DNA of 64,000 nucleotides from Armatimonadota bacterium (GTDB lineage: Bacteria > Armatimonadota > Zipacnadia > JAUWAU01): the NCBI GenBank assembly GCA_030601885.1, contig JAUWAU010000006.1, positions 186,001 to 250,000 on the forward strand, written 5' to 3'. This document shows positions 18,772 through 28,095 of the stretch, one piece after another; position 1 is the stretch's first letter; each line of letters begins with the position of its first letter. The notes beneath the pieces are model-generated. The model made no database searches and was not told the DNA's origin. It worked only from the letters and a program-made list of their open reading frames with translations. Made by a program: the position numbers and the translations under genes.

Positions 18772-19740
18772 CTATTCTTCCCAATCCGCCCACTCGGCCA
18801 CGCCGCTCTTCTCGTACCCTTCGCGGAAGTTCCTCACGAACTCCTCGCTCAGCGGCTGCTGCGCCGGGAACGATGGGCCCATGCTCAGGCCGGCCGCCTC
18901 CATCTCCAGGCGCGCCAACGGGCCCTCGCCCATCCCGCCCCATTGCAGCTCCTCGGGCATGCGGATGCGCAGCCGCGGATCGATTGACATGCGCAGCGTC
19001 AACTCGTCGTACTCGTCATACTTCTTGCTCTTCCAGAGGTCCCAGATATGCAGCACCAGACGCGGGGCGAAGTTGCCGCGGCCGTCGATGAAGCCGGTCA
19101 TGCCCAGCTTGATGGGGATCGACAGGACGAAGGGCGGCTGATTGTTGATGAAGTTGAGCTCCTGGGCAAACAGCCGCAGACAGGTGACGTAGTTGTGCAT
19201 GTCGTGCGAGGACCACTTCACCCCCTCCACGTTCTCCAATGTGAGCATTCGCTCCAACAGGGGCGGGGTGAACTCGTAGCCCGGGGTGGGCATGGCCCAC
19301 GGGGTGTTGTAGCACAGAATGCCTATGTCGGCCGCCTCGTTGACCGCCTTGAAGTGATGGAACACCTCGTCGTCGGTAGGCAGCAAGTAGTGCGGAGGCG
19401 CAAGCTGGACGAAGTCTATGCCAGCCTCGGCGGCCAAGGCGGCCTTGCGCGTGGCCTCTCGCGCGGACAGCTCGAAGACTCCCGCGATGGACGGCACGCG
19501 GCCTTTGCACTCCTCGGCCGCCAACTCCACGACCGCCCGCCACTCGTCATCATCCATGAAGTACCCCTCTCCGCCTCCGCCGGCGGCCATGATCACTCCG
19601 TTCCCCTCGTTGATGCCCTCCTCGATCAGCCATCGCAAATGGCGGCGCTGCTTCTCCAGATCGAGCTTCCCATCCTCCGTCCGGAACGTTCGCAGGGAGA
19701 TGACCGGGCCTACGAGCCTCTTTTGTCGAGTATTGCTCAT
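18772..19740 (-). CDS. DapA-family (dihydrodipicolinate synthase-like) aldolase/lyase
   Basis: A 322-residue member of the class I aldolase family that includes DHDPS and N-acetylneuraminate lyase. Tyr-144 (ILCYNTP) and the Schiff-base Lys-175 (VEGVKWSS) are in place. The usual GxxGE near the N-terminus reads GGGGEGYF. Its neighbours, an exported oxidoreductase and a secreted glycosidase, point to sugar-acid breakdown rather than lysine synthesis. The ATG at 19740 follows AAGGAG; the frame is open a further 16 codons upstream. Confidence 0.82.
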   Translation of the reverse strand: MSNTRQKRLVGPVISLRTFRTEDGKLDLEKQRRHLRWLIEEGINEGNGVIMAAGGGGEGYFMDDDEWRAVVELAAEECKGRVPSIAGVFELSAREATRKAALAAEAGIDFVQLAPPHYLLPTDDEVFHHFKAVNEAADIGILCYNTPWAMPTPGYEFTPPLLERMLTLENVEGVKWSSHDMHNYVTCLRLFAQELNFINNQPPFVLSIPIKLGMTGFIDGRGNFAPRLVLHIWDLWKSKKYDEYDELTLRMSIDPRLRIRMPEELQWGGMGEGPLARLEMEAAGLSMGPSFPAQQPLSEEFVRNFREGYEKSGVAEWADWEE

Positions 19741-19911
19741 GGCGTGCTCCTTGAGAGTCCTGTGCTCTCGCCTCAGACGACCTGGCATCTGTCGGTCTGC
19801 ACACTTCCCGTCGGCGCGCGCCCTTCCTGCTGCAGGTGATCCAATGGCCAGGACGGAAGGCGGCCATCGATCCGCGATCGCGCAGATGCACGGAGTGTGC
19901 TTCCTTCCCCC

Positions 19912-20784
19912 ATGACGACATCTTTCTTCCCCATCGCCATCTCCGCCGTCTCCATCGCGATGACGTTACTGGTCCATCGCGTCACCCGTGCCGACGACGC
20001 CACCATCGGCCCAAAGAAAGGCGCCCTCGTCATCTACGGCGGCGGCCGCGGCATGGAGCCCGTCTTCAAGCGCTTCGTCAGGCTGGCAGGCGGGCGGGAT
20101 GCCAGAATCGTCATCGTGCCAACGGCGGCGTCCAGCAAGAGAGAATTCGACTATGAGAAGGTGAGAGGGGTGAAACTCGCACGGAACGCCCTGGGGCTGA
20201 CCAACGTCGTCGTTCTACACACGCACCATCGAAACGAGCCCGATACCGAGGAATTCGTGCTACCGATCCGAGAGGCCGACGGCGTCTGGTTCGGCGGCGG
20301 TCGGCAGTGGCGATTCGCGGATGCGTATCTCGGCACGTTGGCCGAGAGGGAGTTCCACCGGGTGCTCGAGCGCGGAGGAGTGATCGGAGGAACTTCCGCC
20401 GGGGCAACGATACAGGGGTCTTTCCTGGCGCGGGGTGACACCGCGGGTAATCGCAAGATCATTGGCGATCATAAGGTCGGCTTCGGTTTCGTCAAGAACT
20501 GCGCAATCGACCAACACGTGCTCACGCGGAATCGTCAGCTCGACCTGATCGAGCTTGTAACGGCTTACCCGCATGTGCTTGGCATCGGCCTGGACGAAAA
20601 CGCGGCTATCATCGTGCGGGGCGATGAGTTCGAGGTAGTCGGGGAAAGCGCCGTGCTGGTCTACGATCATTCCTCGTGGCAACCGGACACACCCGACGAC
20701 GAGAAGTACTTGACGTTGTCCGGAGGCGACAGGTACGACATGAAAGCACGGAAGGTAGTGCCTTCAGCGCCCCGCCAACACTGA
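19912..20784 (+). CDS. Cyanophycinase-like S51 peptidase, secreted
   Basis: A 290-residue protein of the peptidase S51 family. The nucleophile elbow GGTSAGA has Ser-162, and GGG motifs (IYGGGRGMEP, VWFGGGRQWRF) frame the active site as in cyanophycinase. A hydrophobic N-terminus (about 4-23) looks like a signal peptide. It may hydrolyse cyanophycin or related beta-Asp-Arg peptides; substrate specificity is not certain. It runs convergent with the stalk-domain gene. Confidence 0.85.
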   Translation: MTTSFFPIAISAVSIAMTLLVHRVTRADDATIGPKKGALVIYGGGRGMEPVFKRFVRLAGGRDARIVIVPTAASSKREFDYEKVRGVKLARNALGLTNVVVLHTHHRNEPDTEEFVLPIREADGVWFGGGRQWRFADAYLGTLAEREFHRVLERGGVIGGTSAGATIQGSFLARGDTAGNRKIIGDHKVGFGFVKNCAIDQHVLTRNRQLDLIELVTAYPHVLGIGLDENAAIIVRGDEFEVVGESAVLVYDHSSWQPDTPDDEKYLTLSGGDRYDMKARKVVPSAPRQH

Positions 20785-20870
20785 AGCTCCGTCAGCTCAC
20801 CGTCGTCACGGTTGGCTAAGTCCCACGCACTCGGCCCGCGCTCCTCGTACTTCTTGCGCCAGCGCCGCAC

Positions 20871-20891
20871 GGCCCCCGCCGAACGGGGGCC
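20871..20891 (-). terminator. GC-rich hairpin between convergent genes
   Basis: GGCCCCCG and CGGGGGCC pair over 8 bp with a 5-nt loop, 29 bp after the stop of the minus-strand stalk gene and about 86 bp after the cyanophycinase stop. No clear U-run follows on either strand, so it may act as a weak or bidirectional terminator. Confidence 0.4.
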
Positions 20892-20919
20892 GGACGCTGC
20901 AGCCGGTTTTTGCGGGTTG

Positions 20920-23127
20920 CTACTGCGTAAACTCCACCGTGACCGGCTCCGACTCCTCCCCGCGCGGATTCCTCACCACGCAGGTGAGCGTGTACCGCAG
21001 ATTCCTGACGGGGAGGAGAGACTGCACGCGCAGCGAGATGGGATCGGTCTTGAACCCCCCGGTCTCGTCGGCGGTGACTTGTAGTTCCGTCACCTGCCCC
21101 GTCTGCTCCATGAACAGCGTGCGCCCCCGCCACGTGATGGTGATGGTCACTTCCGAGAGGGGCTGCGTGCCGCCCTCGACAATCACTTCCCGGCCCACGG
21201 CCGCCCCGGCTGCCGGGCTGATGATGCGGGGCCCGAGCTCCCGGCGCGGCCCAAACCGCACCGGGGTCGTCGCCTGAGCACTCAGTCTGCGGCCACCCGC
21301 GGTGCGCAACTGGGCGACCACGGGCTCCTCTCGATCCCACCACAGGTCGGGAACCGTGAACGTGCCTCGATACGTCCCGCGCTCGCCGGGCACTTCGTTC
21401 ATGCGGAGGTTGCGCCTCCACGTGCCCAGATCAAACGACGCCTGTCCCCGCAGCGGGCCGGTTGCGGTCACGGTGAGCACATCCCCCCGGGAGAGAACTC
21501 CCGCCGCATCGTGGCTGACGGCGAGCGTCTCTGCCCCGGGCTCGCCGGCGCCGACGATGAATCGCCGGAGCTCCTCCGTCTTGTTGCCTGCCTTGTCGTA
21601 GGCGGTTACGAGTATCCGAACGAGGCCCTCTGGCAGCGGCTCGGGAACGGCCGCGAGCACCTGCCCCTGGCGCGTCACCTGCAGCGTATGGGGCTGCTCA
21701 TTGGCAAGACACTCGACCGTGGACCGATCGTAGTCCACCCCAACGCCGTTCTCGTCCGTGATGAGAATGGCGATGTTCGGCTGGCGATTCGTGGTGCGCT
21801 CGTCCTGCCCCGGGCCGAAGACTGTCACCTGTGGGGGAACAGTGTCGATCGTGATGGGATCGGCGGATTGAGCGGGAGCGGCCGTCTTGCCCGCCGCTTC
21901 CAGATGCCCTATGAGCGGCACGCCCAACGCGATGAGTCCCTCGGTGATGCGGTATTCCGTATCGTATCGGCCCCGGCGCCGACGCGACTCGGTCATCGGG
22001 ATGCGGGTCTGCACATCACCGATATCGAACCAGGCGGTGCCTCCGGGCGTCCCCTCGAGCGTCACCCCGAGCAGATCGCCAGCCTTCAGGGGCTTTTCCG
22101 CGTCATGATAGAACTGATCGATCTCCGCCGTGGCGGGCCTGGCAGGCCTTTCGGCGGGCGGCTGTTCGGTGCGCTGAATGACGATGCCGTACACCTTGTT
22201 CGTATTGGGTGTGAGGCGAAGGGCTACGCGGTCGCGATTCTTTATGTCGGCGTACCGGGCTTCCTCCCCGGTGGCCGTGGTCACCTCGACCTCGGGCTGG
22301 ACCTGCAGCGGCTGCGTCCGCGCATCGATGAGAATCTGATTGGGCACTCTGGCCAGCACGGTCCCCTCCACGGTGTCGTACGAGGCCCGCACCACGATGG
22401 CGTTGCCCACGCCGTCGTGCCTGACTTCGGCAAGATCTCCCACGCGCAGATCCGCGACCGCGGCCTGGCGGCTCTGGCGCAGCAGAATCGTATCGGCAGT
22501 GACGTTGTACACCTGCAGCTCTTCAGCCACTTCCACGGCCAGTCGCGCGCCTCGCGCCGCCGAGAGTACGCCCGTCACCGTTCCCGGCTGCGGTGCCGCT
22601 TCAGGCTCCGGCTCTGGTTTGGGCTCGGGCTTCGGCTCAGGAGTGACCGGAGGAGGCGTCGGCTCGATCTTGGGCGGCTCAGGTGGGCCTATGGGTGTAG
22701 GAGTTACGAGGGGCGGCAGCGTGATGGTGACGCGCTGGATCGCTCCCTCCCACAGCACGTCGGCTCCGAAGGCCTCGGCAGGGAATCGCACCGGCATGTA
22801 GGTGGAACCGCCGAGGAGCTGCGGCGGGACGTCCAAGGTCACCGGGCGGTCATTGATGTAGGCGGTCCTCTGATTGATGCTCATCCGAACCGTTACGTCG
22901 CCTCGAATCCCGATGGCGGTCTGCGTGACTGCCTCCCATTTCACCGCCGCCCCAAGGGCCTCGAAGACCATGCGCATCGGCAGCAGCGTACGCCCACTGC
23001 GCTGCACGGCGGGCGGATACGACGGCAGTGGCTGCCCATTCACGATTACAGTGATTGCCAGTCCGGCTGTCTGAGCCAGGAGGAATGCCGCCAACGCAAC
23101 TGCGATTTGTAGTCGCATCGATTTCAT
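20920..23127 (-). CDS. Secreted copper-amine-oxidase-stalk domain protein
   Basis: A 735-residue exported protein. After a signal peptide (about 1-25) come two copper-amine-oxidase N-terminal-like modules (RTLLPMRMVFEALGAAVKWE and STYMPVRFPAEAFGADVLWE), a Pro/Glu/Lys linker (about 140-175) and several Ig-like beta domains, one of them with DKAGNKTEELRRF. In Firmicutes and Armatimonadota these stalk modules occur in cell-surface proteins; the fold is structural, not an oxidase. The C-terminus ends in a beta-sandwich. The start at 23127 follows GGGGAGG. Confidence 0.78.
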   Translation of the reverse strand: MKSMRLQIAVALAAFLLAQTAGLAITVIVNGQPLPSYPPAVQRSGRTLLPMRMVFEALGAAVKWEAVTQTAIGIRGDVTVRMSINQRTAYINDRPVTLDVPPQLLGGSTYMPVRFPAEAFGADVLWEGAIQRVTITLPPLVTPTPIGPPEPPKIEPTPPPVTPEPKPEPKPEPEPEAAPQPGTVTGVLSAARGARLAVEVAEELQVYNVTADTILLRQSRQAAVADLRVGDLAEVRHDGVGNAIVVRASYDTVEGTVLARVPNQILIDARTQPLQVQPEVEVTTATGEEARYADIKNRDRVALRLTPNTNKVYGIVIQRTEQPPAERPARPATAEIDQFYHDAEKPLKAGDLLGVTLEGTPGGTAWFDIGDVQTRIPMTESRRRRGRYDTEYRITEGLIALGVPLIGHLEAAGKTAAPAQSADPITIDTVPPQVTVFGPGQDERTTNRQPNIAILITDENGVGVDYDRSTVECLANEQPHTLQVTRQGQVLAAVPEPLPEGLVRILVTAYDKAGNKTEELRRFIVGAGEPGAETLAVSHDAAGVLSRGDVLTVTATGPLRGQASFDLGTWRRNLRMNEVPGERGTYRGTFTVPDLWWDREEPVVAQLRTAGGRRLSAQATTPVRFGPRRELGPRIISPAAGAAVGREVIVEGGTQPLSEVTITITWRGRTLFMEQTGQVTELQVTADETGGFKTDPISLRVQSLLPVRNLRYTLTCVVRNPRGEESEPVTVEFTQ

Positions 23128-23230
23128 AACGGAATCTCGCCTCCCCGTATTCACCCGCTCTTTCAGTGACTAACAGCACGGTGCCCCGGGCTTTTCGACC
23201 AACCACCCCGGAATCCTCTCTGCTGAGCGG

Positions 23231-23350
23231 CTATGTCGGATCCACCCACACCGGGCTCGCCCATGCCATCTCGCCCTCGGCCTGCGTGATGCGCAGGTAG
23301 TAATACGTGTTCGGCGCCGGCGGATCGCCGCCAGGCCGAGGTGGTACCAC
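23231..23350 (-). pseudogene. Leftover C-terminus of a larger protein
   Basis: Between stop codons lies a 39-codon frame ending NTYYYLRITQAEGEMAWASP then VWVDPT and a stop. The pattern YYLRITQ...MAWASPVWV is the typical last strand pair of DUF3604/PHP-type proteins. No start, domain or upstream part is present, so this is best read as the tail of a deleted gene left behind the aldo/keto reductase gene. Confidence 0.45.
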
Positions 23351-23367
23351 CTATCGCGCGCTGTCCT

Positions 23368-24342
23368 TTAGGTATACCGCCACATCGGCGTCCTCGGCGG
23401 AATCCACACCGGGCCGATGATCTCGGCGATCTCGTCGAGGTCCTCGGTGCTGAGCGACTTCTCCGCGCCGGGCAGGCTCTGCTTGAGCTGCTCCACCGTG
23501 CGCGCGCCGACGATGGCGCTCGTCACAATGGGATTGGCGAGCACCCAGGCAATCGCCAGCTCAGGCAGCGTCATATCGCGCCCCTTGGCGCAGTCGCCGA
23601 GCCTCTGGACGGTCGTGAGACACTCCTCGTTGAAGAACTGGGCGAAGTTCTGATTAGTGTCCGGCCGGCTCCCCTCGGGCGGAGTGTCCCCGGGCTTGTA
23701 CTTGCCCGTCAGGATGCCGCCGCACATGGGGCTATAGACGATGACGCCGACGCCCTTCGTCCGGCACAGCGGCAGCAGCTCAATCTCTATCTCCCGTGAG
23801 AGCAGGCTGTACCGCGGCTGGATGCTCACGTACTTCTCAAAGCTGTTGACGTCGCTCGTCCACAGTGCCTCACAGAGCCCCCATGCGGCATGATTGGAGC
23901 AGCCGATGTAGCGGACCTTTCCCTGCCGCACGAGGTCGCTCAGTGCCGACAGGGTCTCCTCGAGCGGCACGGTCGGGTCGTAGTGGTGGGTCTGGTACAG
24001 ATCGATGTGGTCGGTGCCCAGCCGACGCAGGCTGGCCTCGCACTGCTGCATGATGTGATACCGGGAGAGGCCGCGCATGTTCGGTCCGCGGCCCATGGGG
24101 CTGTTGAGCTTGGTGGCGAGGACGACTTCGTCGCGATGCCCTTTAAGCGCCTCGCCGGTGACCTTCTCCGACGCGCCGCGAGTGTAGGCGTTGGCCGTGT
24201 CGAAGAAGTTAATGCCGGCATCGAGCGCCGTGTGGACGATCCGAATGCTCTCCTCCTTGTCGGCCTCACGGCCGAATGTCATGCATCCCATGCACACGCG
24301 GGAGACTTCGACGCCCGCGCTGCCGAGTTTGACGTACTCCAT
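23368..24342 (-). CDS. Aldo/keto reductase
   Basis: A 324-residue NADPH-dependent oxidoreductase of the AKR superfamily. The catalytic tetrad is visible: Asp-48 (FFDTA), Tyr-53 (NAYTRG), Lys-78 (ATKLN) and the His in YQTHHYD. The C-terminal NADP site (VIVYSPMCGGILTGKY and AIVGARTVEQL) is complete. It resembles the YajO/YhdN-type subgroup acting on small aldehydes or ketosugars. The ATG at 24342 follows AAAGGAG; an open frame upstream runs into repeats and is not coding. Confidence 0.92.
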   Translation of the reverse strand: MEYVKLGSAGVEVSRVCMGCMTFGREADKEESIRIVHTALDAGINFFDTANAYTRGASEKVTGEALKGHRDEVVLATKLNSPMGRGPNMRGLSRYHIMQQCEASLRRLGTDHIDLYQTHHYDPTVPLEETLSALSDLVRQGKVRYIGCSNHAAWGLCEALWTSDVNSFEKYVSIQPRYSLLSREIEIELLPLCRTKGVGVIVYSPMCGGILTGKYKPGDTPPEGSRPDTNQNFAQFFNEECLTTVQRLGDCAKGRDMTLPELAIAWVLANPIVTSAIVGARTVEQLKQSLPGAEKSLSTEDLDEIAEIIGPVWIPPRTPMWRYT

Positions 24343-24360
24343 CGTGGTCGCTCCTTTCGT

Positions 24361-24560
24361 AGCCGCGCCGTATTGTAGGGCGGGCCCTCGCGCCGTCGCC
24401 ATCCGCCTTCGCGAGAGCGACGTAGCCGCTTCGGCGGAGTCGCTAGCGGCTTCCGCCTCCGCGAGAGGGACGTAGCTTCGGCGGAGTCCCTTGGCGCGTC
24501 GGCGACCGTGGCCCGCCTGCCTTGGTCGTGATTGTAGGGCGGGCGTCCCCACACCCGGCG
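24361..24560. repeat. Cluster of short palindromic repeats
   Basis: The 361-bp gap between the divergent reductase and DUF2953 genes holds two units of a short repeat with CTTCGGCGGAGTC (24431 and 24476) each preceded by GAC(G)TAG, and two copies of TGTAGGGCGGGC (24373 and 24535). The same CTTCGGCGGAGTCCCTT motif is nested inside the larger elements at 30651 and 48392. No gene is seen. Confidence 0.55.
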
Positions 24561-24703
24561 CCCACCACGAGACTCATTCGCCGGGTTCGCGGGCAGCCCT
24601 CTGTCGGAGCAGCGCGCAGTCCGTCTCTCAGAGGCAGGAATCGCCCGCCACGGTAGTCAAGGAGACCGCGACGGTGGACGGGCGAAGAAGCCACGAGGTC
24701 GTG

Positions 24704-25435
24704 ATGCCTATGCGAGTGTTCGCGGTGGCTGCACTGATCTTGCTGCTGCTCGAGGCGGTGCTGCTCCTGGCTTTTCTGGCGGGCTTCTACTGGCTCGGCG
24801 GCTGGCTGCCCGGCCTGCTGCTTTGCGCCGTGGTGTTCTTGCTCGACCTTCTCCCCTGGATCGGGGACCTGGTGGTGCACTACGACTCCGCGGCCGGGCG
24901 CGTCGCCGTGCGCATGTCCTGGTGGGGCCACATGACGTACCAGGGCAAGCCCGACCGGGAGCTCCGCATCCGCGTCCTCGGCATCCCCTGGCGCAAGCGG
25001 ATGGAAGAACGGAAGCCGAAGGAGAAGCCTGATGTCGAGCCGGAAGTAGCGCAGGAAGCACGCCGCCGGCGCAGGTGGGGAATGATGAGATGGGGGCGGC
25101 AAAACGTCGAGCAGCTCATCCGCCTGCTGCTCACCGGATTGCAGGCCGGGCATGAGATGCTCTGCGCGTCGAAGGAGCTGCGCGTGCGCGTCGGGGCGCC
25201 CACGCAGATAAGCTACGCGGATCAAGCCATAGCCGGCGTAGTGGGCCGCCGCCGGCTGGGGCCGCTGGAATTGCGGTGCGCGGCTGACGGTGAGCGGCGG
25301 GTGACCGTGCACTATCGCATCGGCCTACTGCGGGCGGCGTTAACCGGTCTATGTGTCGCGGCGCAGGCGAAGCCGTGGAAGCTGGCCCGAGCCATGAAAG
25401 CCGCAACGCATGCCGAGCCGAAGGAGGCTCAGTGA
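24704..25435 (+). CDS. DUF2953-type membrane protein
   Basis: A 243-residue protein. Two hydrophobic segments open the protein (about 5-50), followed by a soluble part with IDxDxxx-like strands and a helix containing LLTGLQAGHEML, consistent with DUF2953 (Bacillus YtfI). The family is of unknown function and in Firmicutes lies directly before ytfJ. The same order is seen here, 2 bp before the GerW/YtfJ gene. The start at 24704 is supported by the immediate onset of the membrane segment. Confidence 0.65.
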   Translation: MPMRVFAVAALILLLLEAVLLLAFLAGFYWLGGWLPGLLLCAVVFLLDLLPWIGDLVVHYDSAAGRVAVRMSWWGHMTYQGKPDRELRIRVLGIPWRKRMEERKPKEKPDVEPEVAQEARRRRRWGMMRWGRQNVEQLIRLLLTGLQAGHEMLCASKELRVRVGAPTQISYADQAIAGVVGRRRLGPLELRCAADGERRVTVHYRIGLLRAALTGLCVAAQAKPWKLARAMKAATHAEPKEAQ

Positions 25436-25437
25436 AT

Positions 25438-25842
25438 ATGCACGAGTTCGATCCGGCAGTAGTTCTGGAACAGATTTCTGGCAGTCTCACCAAGTTCTCC
25501 GAGTCGCTGAACGTCATCGGGGAGCCCATCCAGGTGGGCGAGAAGATCGTCATCCCGGCGGTCGTTGCCCGGGCGGGCTTCGGGGCGGGGGGTGGCTCGG
25601 GCACGTGTCCCTCGAAAGAGGGTGAACCGTCCGCCGGCGGCTCGGGTGGAGGCGGTGGCGGCGGCGTCCTGCTCACGCCCATCTTCCTGGTGGTTGACAG
25701 CGAGGGCGAGCGCCTCCTCACCGTGCCCGGCGCCGCCGACGTCGCCACAACGGCCGTGGAGAAGATCAAAGAGACCGTGACGGGGATCTTTTCGCGGAGG
25801 GAGAAGAAGAAGGCGGAGGATGAGGCAGAGGCAGAGGGCTGA
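25438..25842 (+). CDS. ytfJ: GerW/YtfJ-family protein
   Basis: A 134-residue protein of the GerW (sporulation protein YtfJ) family. The core VIGEPIQVGEKIVIPAVVAR is the family signature, followed by a long Gly/Ser-rich loop and a C-terminal LLTPIFLVVD strand; the charged tail EKKKAEDEAEAEG is extra. In Bacillus YtfJ is needed for spore germination, but homologues also occur in non-spore-formers. The ATG at 25438 follows AAGGAGG; a GTG two codons earlier overlaps the upstream stop. It is translationally close-coupled to the DUF2953 gene. Confidence 0.82.
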   Translation: MHEFDPAVVLEQISGSLTKFSESLNVIGEPIQVGEKIVIPAVVARAGFGAGGGSGTCPSKEGEPSAGGSGGGGGGGVLLTPIFLVVDSEGERLLTVPGAADVATTAVEKIKETVTGIFSRREKKKAEDEAEAEG

Positions 25843-25940
25843 GCCGCTGTCCGGCCAGCGCCGGGGGCTACCGGGCGATGCCGGAGCGAGGCCCGCGGAC
25901 ACATGCCCCCTTAGCTGTCCGGGCACTATGGGCGCTCGCC

Positions 25941-26339
25941 CTATAGGTTGGGCGGAGCAGGGGAGTGCTGCAGCATCTCGCCGATGGTCCGTAGCCAGCC
26001 TTGGACCTCGCCGTCTGGATCGCGTTCCGCCAGACGTTCCGGCGTTATGCGCTCGACCACCTCGTCGCTAAGACGGTGCTTGGCTCTGCTCTCCTTCTTG
26101 GCCCGTTGCTCTTGGGTGACCTCGTCCCAAGGCTTGCTCTTGCTCTCCGCCTCATGCACTCCGCGGGCCACTGACAGGGGCGGGCCATGGGTATCTGTCA
26201 CCTCCACAGAAACACCCATTACCTCGGCGATAGCGTGCGCATGCAGGCAGTTCTCCATCTCCCTCTTCTTGGTCAGGAGAGCCCATCGGCCATCGCCGCG
26301 CTCGCATGTGTGTACTTCTGGCCGTGGCGAGCGGCAGAA
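25941..26339 (-). pseudogene. C-terminal remnant of an OLD-like ATPase/nuclease
   Basis: An open frame with no proper start begins after TGA (26340-26342) and reads GRWALLTKKREMENCLH near its start. KKREMENCLH matches the K-R-E-x-E-N-Y-L motif found near the C-terminus of OLD-family and other AAA/TOPRIM proteins. The remainder is charged and helical with KKESRAKHRLSDEVVERI. An ATG at 26258 could start a 105-residue product, but the upstream match says the gene was once longer. Moderate to low certainty on the family. Confidence 0.4.
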
Positions 26340-26483
26340 TCAGGAGATCGTGTGCGTTGTTTGCGTGGGGCGGCCGCGGCGCGGCTGATAGCCGCCCTGC
26401 TCAGCATTCGCACGAACGCCACCGCAGCCAGCGGGGGACAGAGCCCCCGCACTACAATGCCACCTCGGCCCTCTCCCTGCTCC

Positions 26484-28094
26484 TCACCGCGCGTGTCCCC
26501 AGGCGGCCAGGAGTGCCTTGAGGCGATCGTACGACATCTTCGGACTCATGTCCGGCCGCAGGAAGCCGCCGTGGGGCCAGAAGTGGCCCTTGTCGGCGAA
26601 GTCCCACCACGTGATGGCCTCGATGTACGGCTTGCTGTAGCAGAGCGTGTAGAACTGCTCGATCCAGTCGGCCTGGATCTGCTCGCTCCATTCGCCGTGC
26701 CAGTGGGCGCCACTGAGCCCCTTGACGTACGCGTTTGGGTCGGGCTGATTCTCGGAGGAGACTCCCAACTCCGTGACGTGCACGGGCTTGCCGAACTGGG
26801 CGAAGCGGTCCAGGAGGCGGGAGATCTCGAGCATGTCGTAGCCCGGGTAGTAGAGCTGCACGCCGACGACGTCGAAGTCTATCCCGGCATCGATGCACGC
26901 CCGCAAGTACTCGATGGGTGCGCGCATGGGGCGCTCGACTTCGCCGAAGTACGTCCGGCTGCGCGCGACGTACTCGCCGAACGGGGAGCAGTTGTTAACG
27001 ATGGCGACAGCGCCGGGGTTGGCCTCCTTCGTCGTCTCGGCGGCCAGGCGCGTCATGTGCAGGAGCTGCTCCTGCGAGTAGCCCAGCTCGTTGCCCCAGT
27101 CGTGCGCTTCGTTGATGACGTCCCAGATGTCGATCTGGCCGGCGTAGCGCAGGACGATCTCGCGGATCCCGGTGCGCCCCAGCTTCTCGACCTCCTCGAA
27201 GCTCTTGGTCCTGACCTCCTCGGGAAGGCCGGCGCGATGGAACCAGGTGAGCGGATGGCCCTTGGCGGTGATGGCGTTGCGCTGCGTCCATTCGAGCATC
27301 GTATCGAGGCGGGTGTAGGCCTGCGCCCGTTGCTGCGCGTCGCGCAGGCTGAGGCTGTAGAAGGGCAGCGTGGCGAAGTTGAGAAGCTCCGTGAAGCCGC
27401 GGACATACTCTTCGCCGTGCCCGGGATAGCCGAAGCAGTTGCAGCCGAAGAGGAAGTCATCACGCTTGCCCCGGTTGGCGATCTCGTGCCGCGCCCGCTC
27501 GAACACCACCTGCTCGCCGGCCCAGAGCGATTCGCGCAGCGACTCCTCGCACGCCGGCGCACAGCGCTCAGGGTCGCCGATAGCCCCGTTGGCGCGCTCA
27601 AGGGCTTCGGCAGCACGCCGCAGGCGCTCACCCACCTCCTCCGAGAAGTCGCAGTCCTCCTGCTCCCCCTCGTCATACGCGACTTGGACGCTCGCCAGGC
27701 GGCTGGCGGCGAACTCATAGTTGAGGTTCAGCTCTCCCTCGTCACCCGTGTATCCGTGGCCGCCGCTGTCTGCGACCTGGTACACGCGACCGAAGCCATC
27801 CACGGCGAGCTGCATTATCACGGCGAAGTGCGTCTCGGGGGCATCCGCTAGCACCGCCGCACCGTCGGCAAAGGTGGACCTCTGTCGCAGCGGGTTGCGC
27901 TCCAGATCGGTAAGATACAACGACCCGTACGCTCTTGGCGGCAGTGGCTGGCCGTCTGGCGTATAGGCCCGCAGACGCAAGGGGGGCATCTGGGAGGCTC
28001 CTTTCGCTGGCCTGGGGCGGCCGAGGTTGCCCGCGGCGAGGGCAGTCGCGCCGACCAGGCCAGTCTTGAGCAGTTGGCGTCGCGTCAGGGGCAT
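26484..28094 (-). CDS. Exported GH10 endo-xylanase-like glycosidase
   Basis: A 536-residue protein. A Tat signal (TRRQLLKTGLVGATALAAG) opens it; about 120 residues of beta-rich sequence follow, then a GH10 (beta/alpha)8 barrel. The acid/base Glu-329 lies in WDVINEAHDW and the nucleophile Glu-442 in HVTELGVS, both typical of GH10. WHxxxGLPEEV-like and GVQLYYPGYD segments support the barrel. It should cut xylan outside the cytoplasm. Its ATG lies 1 bp after the stop of the kinase gene, so the two form an operon. Confidence 0.9.
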   Translation of the reverse strand: MPLTRRQLLKTGLVGATALAAGNLGRPRPAKGASQMPPLRLRAYTPDGQPLPPRAYGSLYLTDLERNPLRQRSTFADGAAVLADAPETHFAVIMQLAVDGFGRVYQVADSGGHGYTGDEGELNLNYEFAASRLASVQVAYDEGEQEDCDFSEEVGERLRRAAEALERANGAIGDPERCAPACEESLRESLWAGEQVVFERARHEIANRGKRDDFLFGCNCFGYPGHGEEYVRGFTELLNFATLPFYSLSLRDAQQRAQAYTRLDTMLEWTQRNAITAKGHPLTWFHRAGLPEEVRTKSFEEVEKLGRTGIREIVLRYAGQIDIWDVINEAHDWGNELGYSQEQLLHMTRLAAETTKEANPGAVAIVNNCSPFGEYVARSRTYFGEVERPMRAPIEYLRACIDAGIDFDVVGVQLYYPGYDMLEISRLLDRFAQFGKPVHVTELGVSSENQPDPNAYVKGLSGAHWHGEWSEQIQADWIEQFYTLCYSKPYIEAITWWDFADKGHFWPHGGFLRPDMSPKMSYDRLKALLAAWGHAR

Positions 28095-28095
28095 C

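Noticed and set aside
20785-20880. Possible HTH transposase fragment (VRRWRKKYEERGPS) on the minus strand
   Set aside because: Only about 30 residues look like a helix-turn-helix linker, and the stretch overlaps a GC hairpin; too little to annotate.
26187-27851. 554-codon plus-strand frame over the xylanase gene
   Set aside because: The opposite strand encodes GH10 with both catalytic Glu residues; the plus frame is a shadow.
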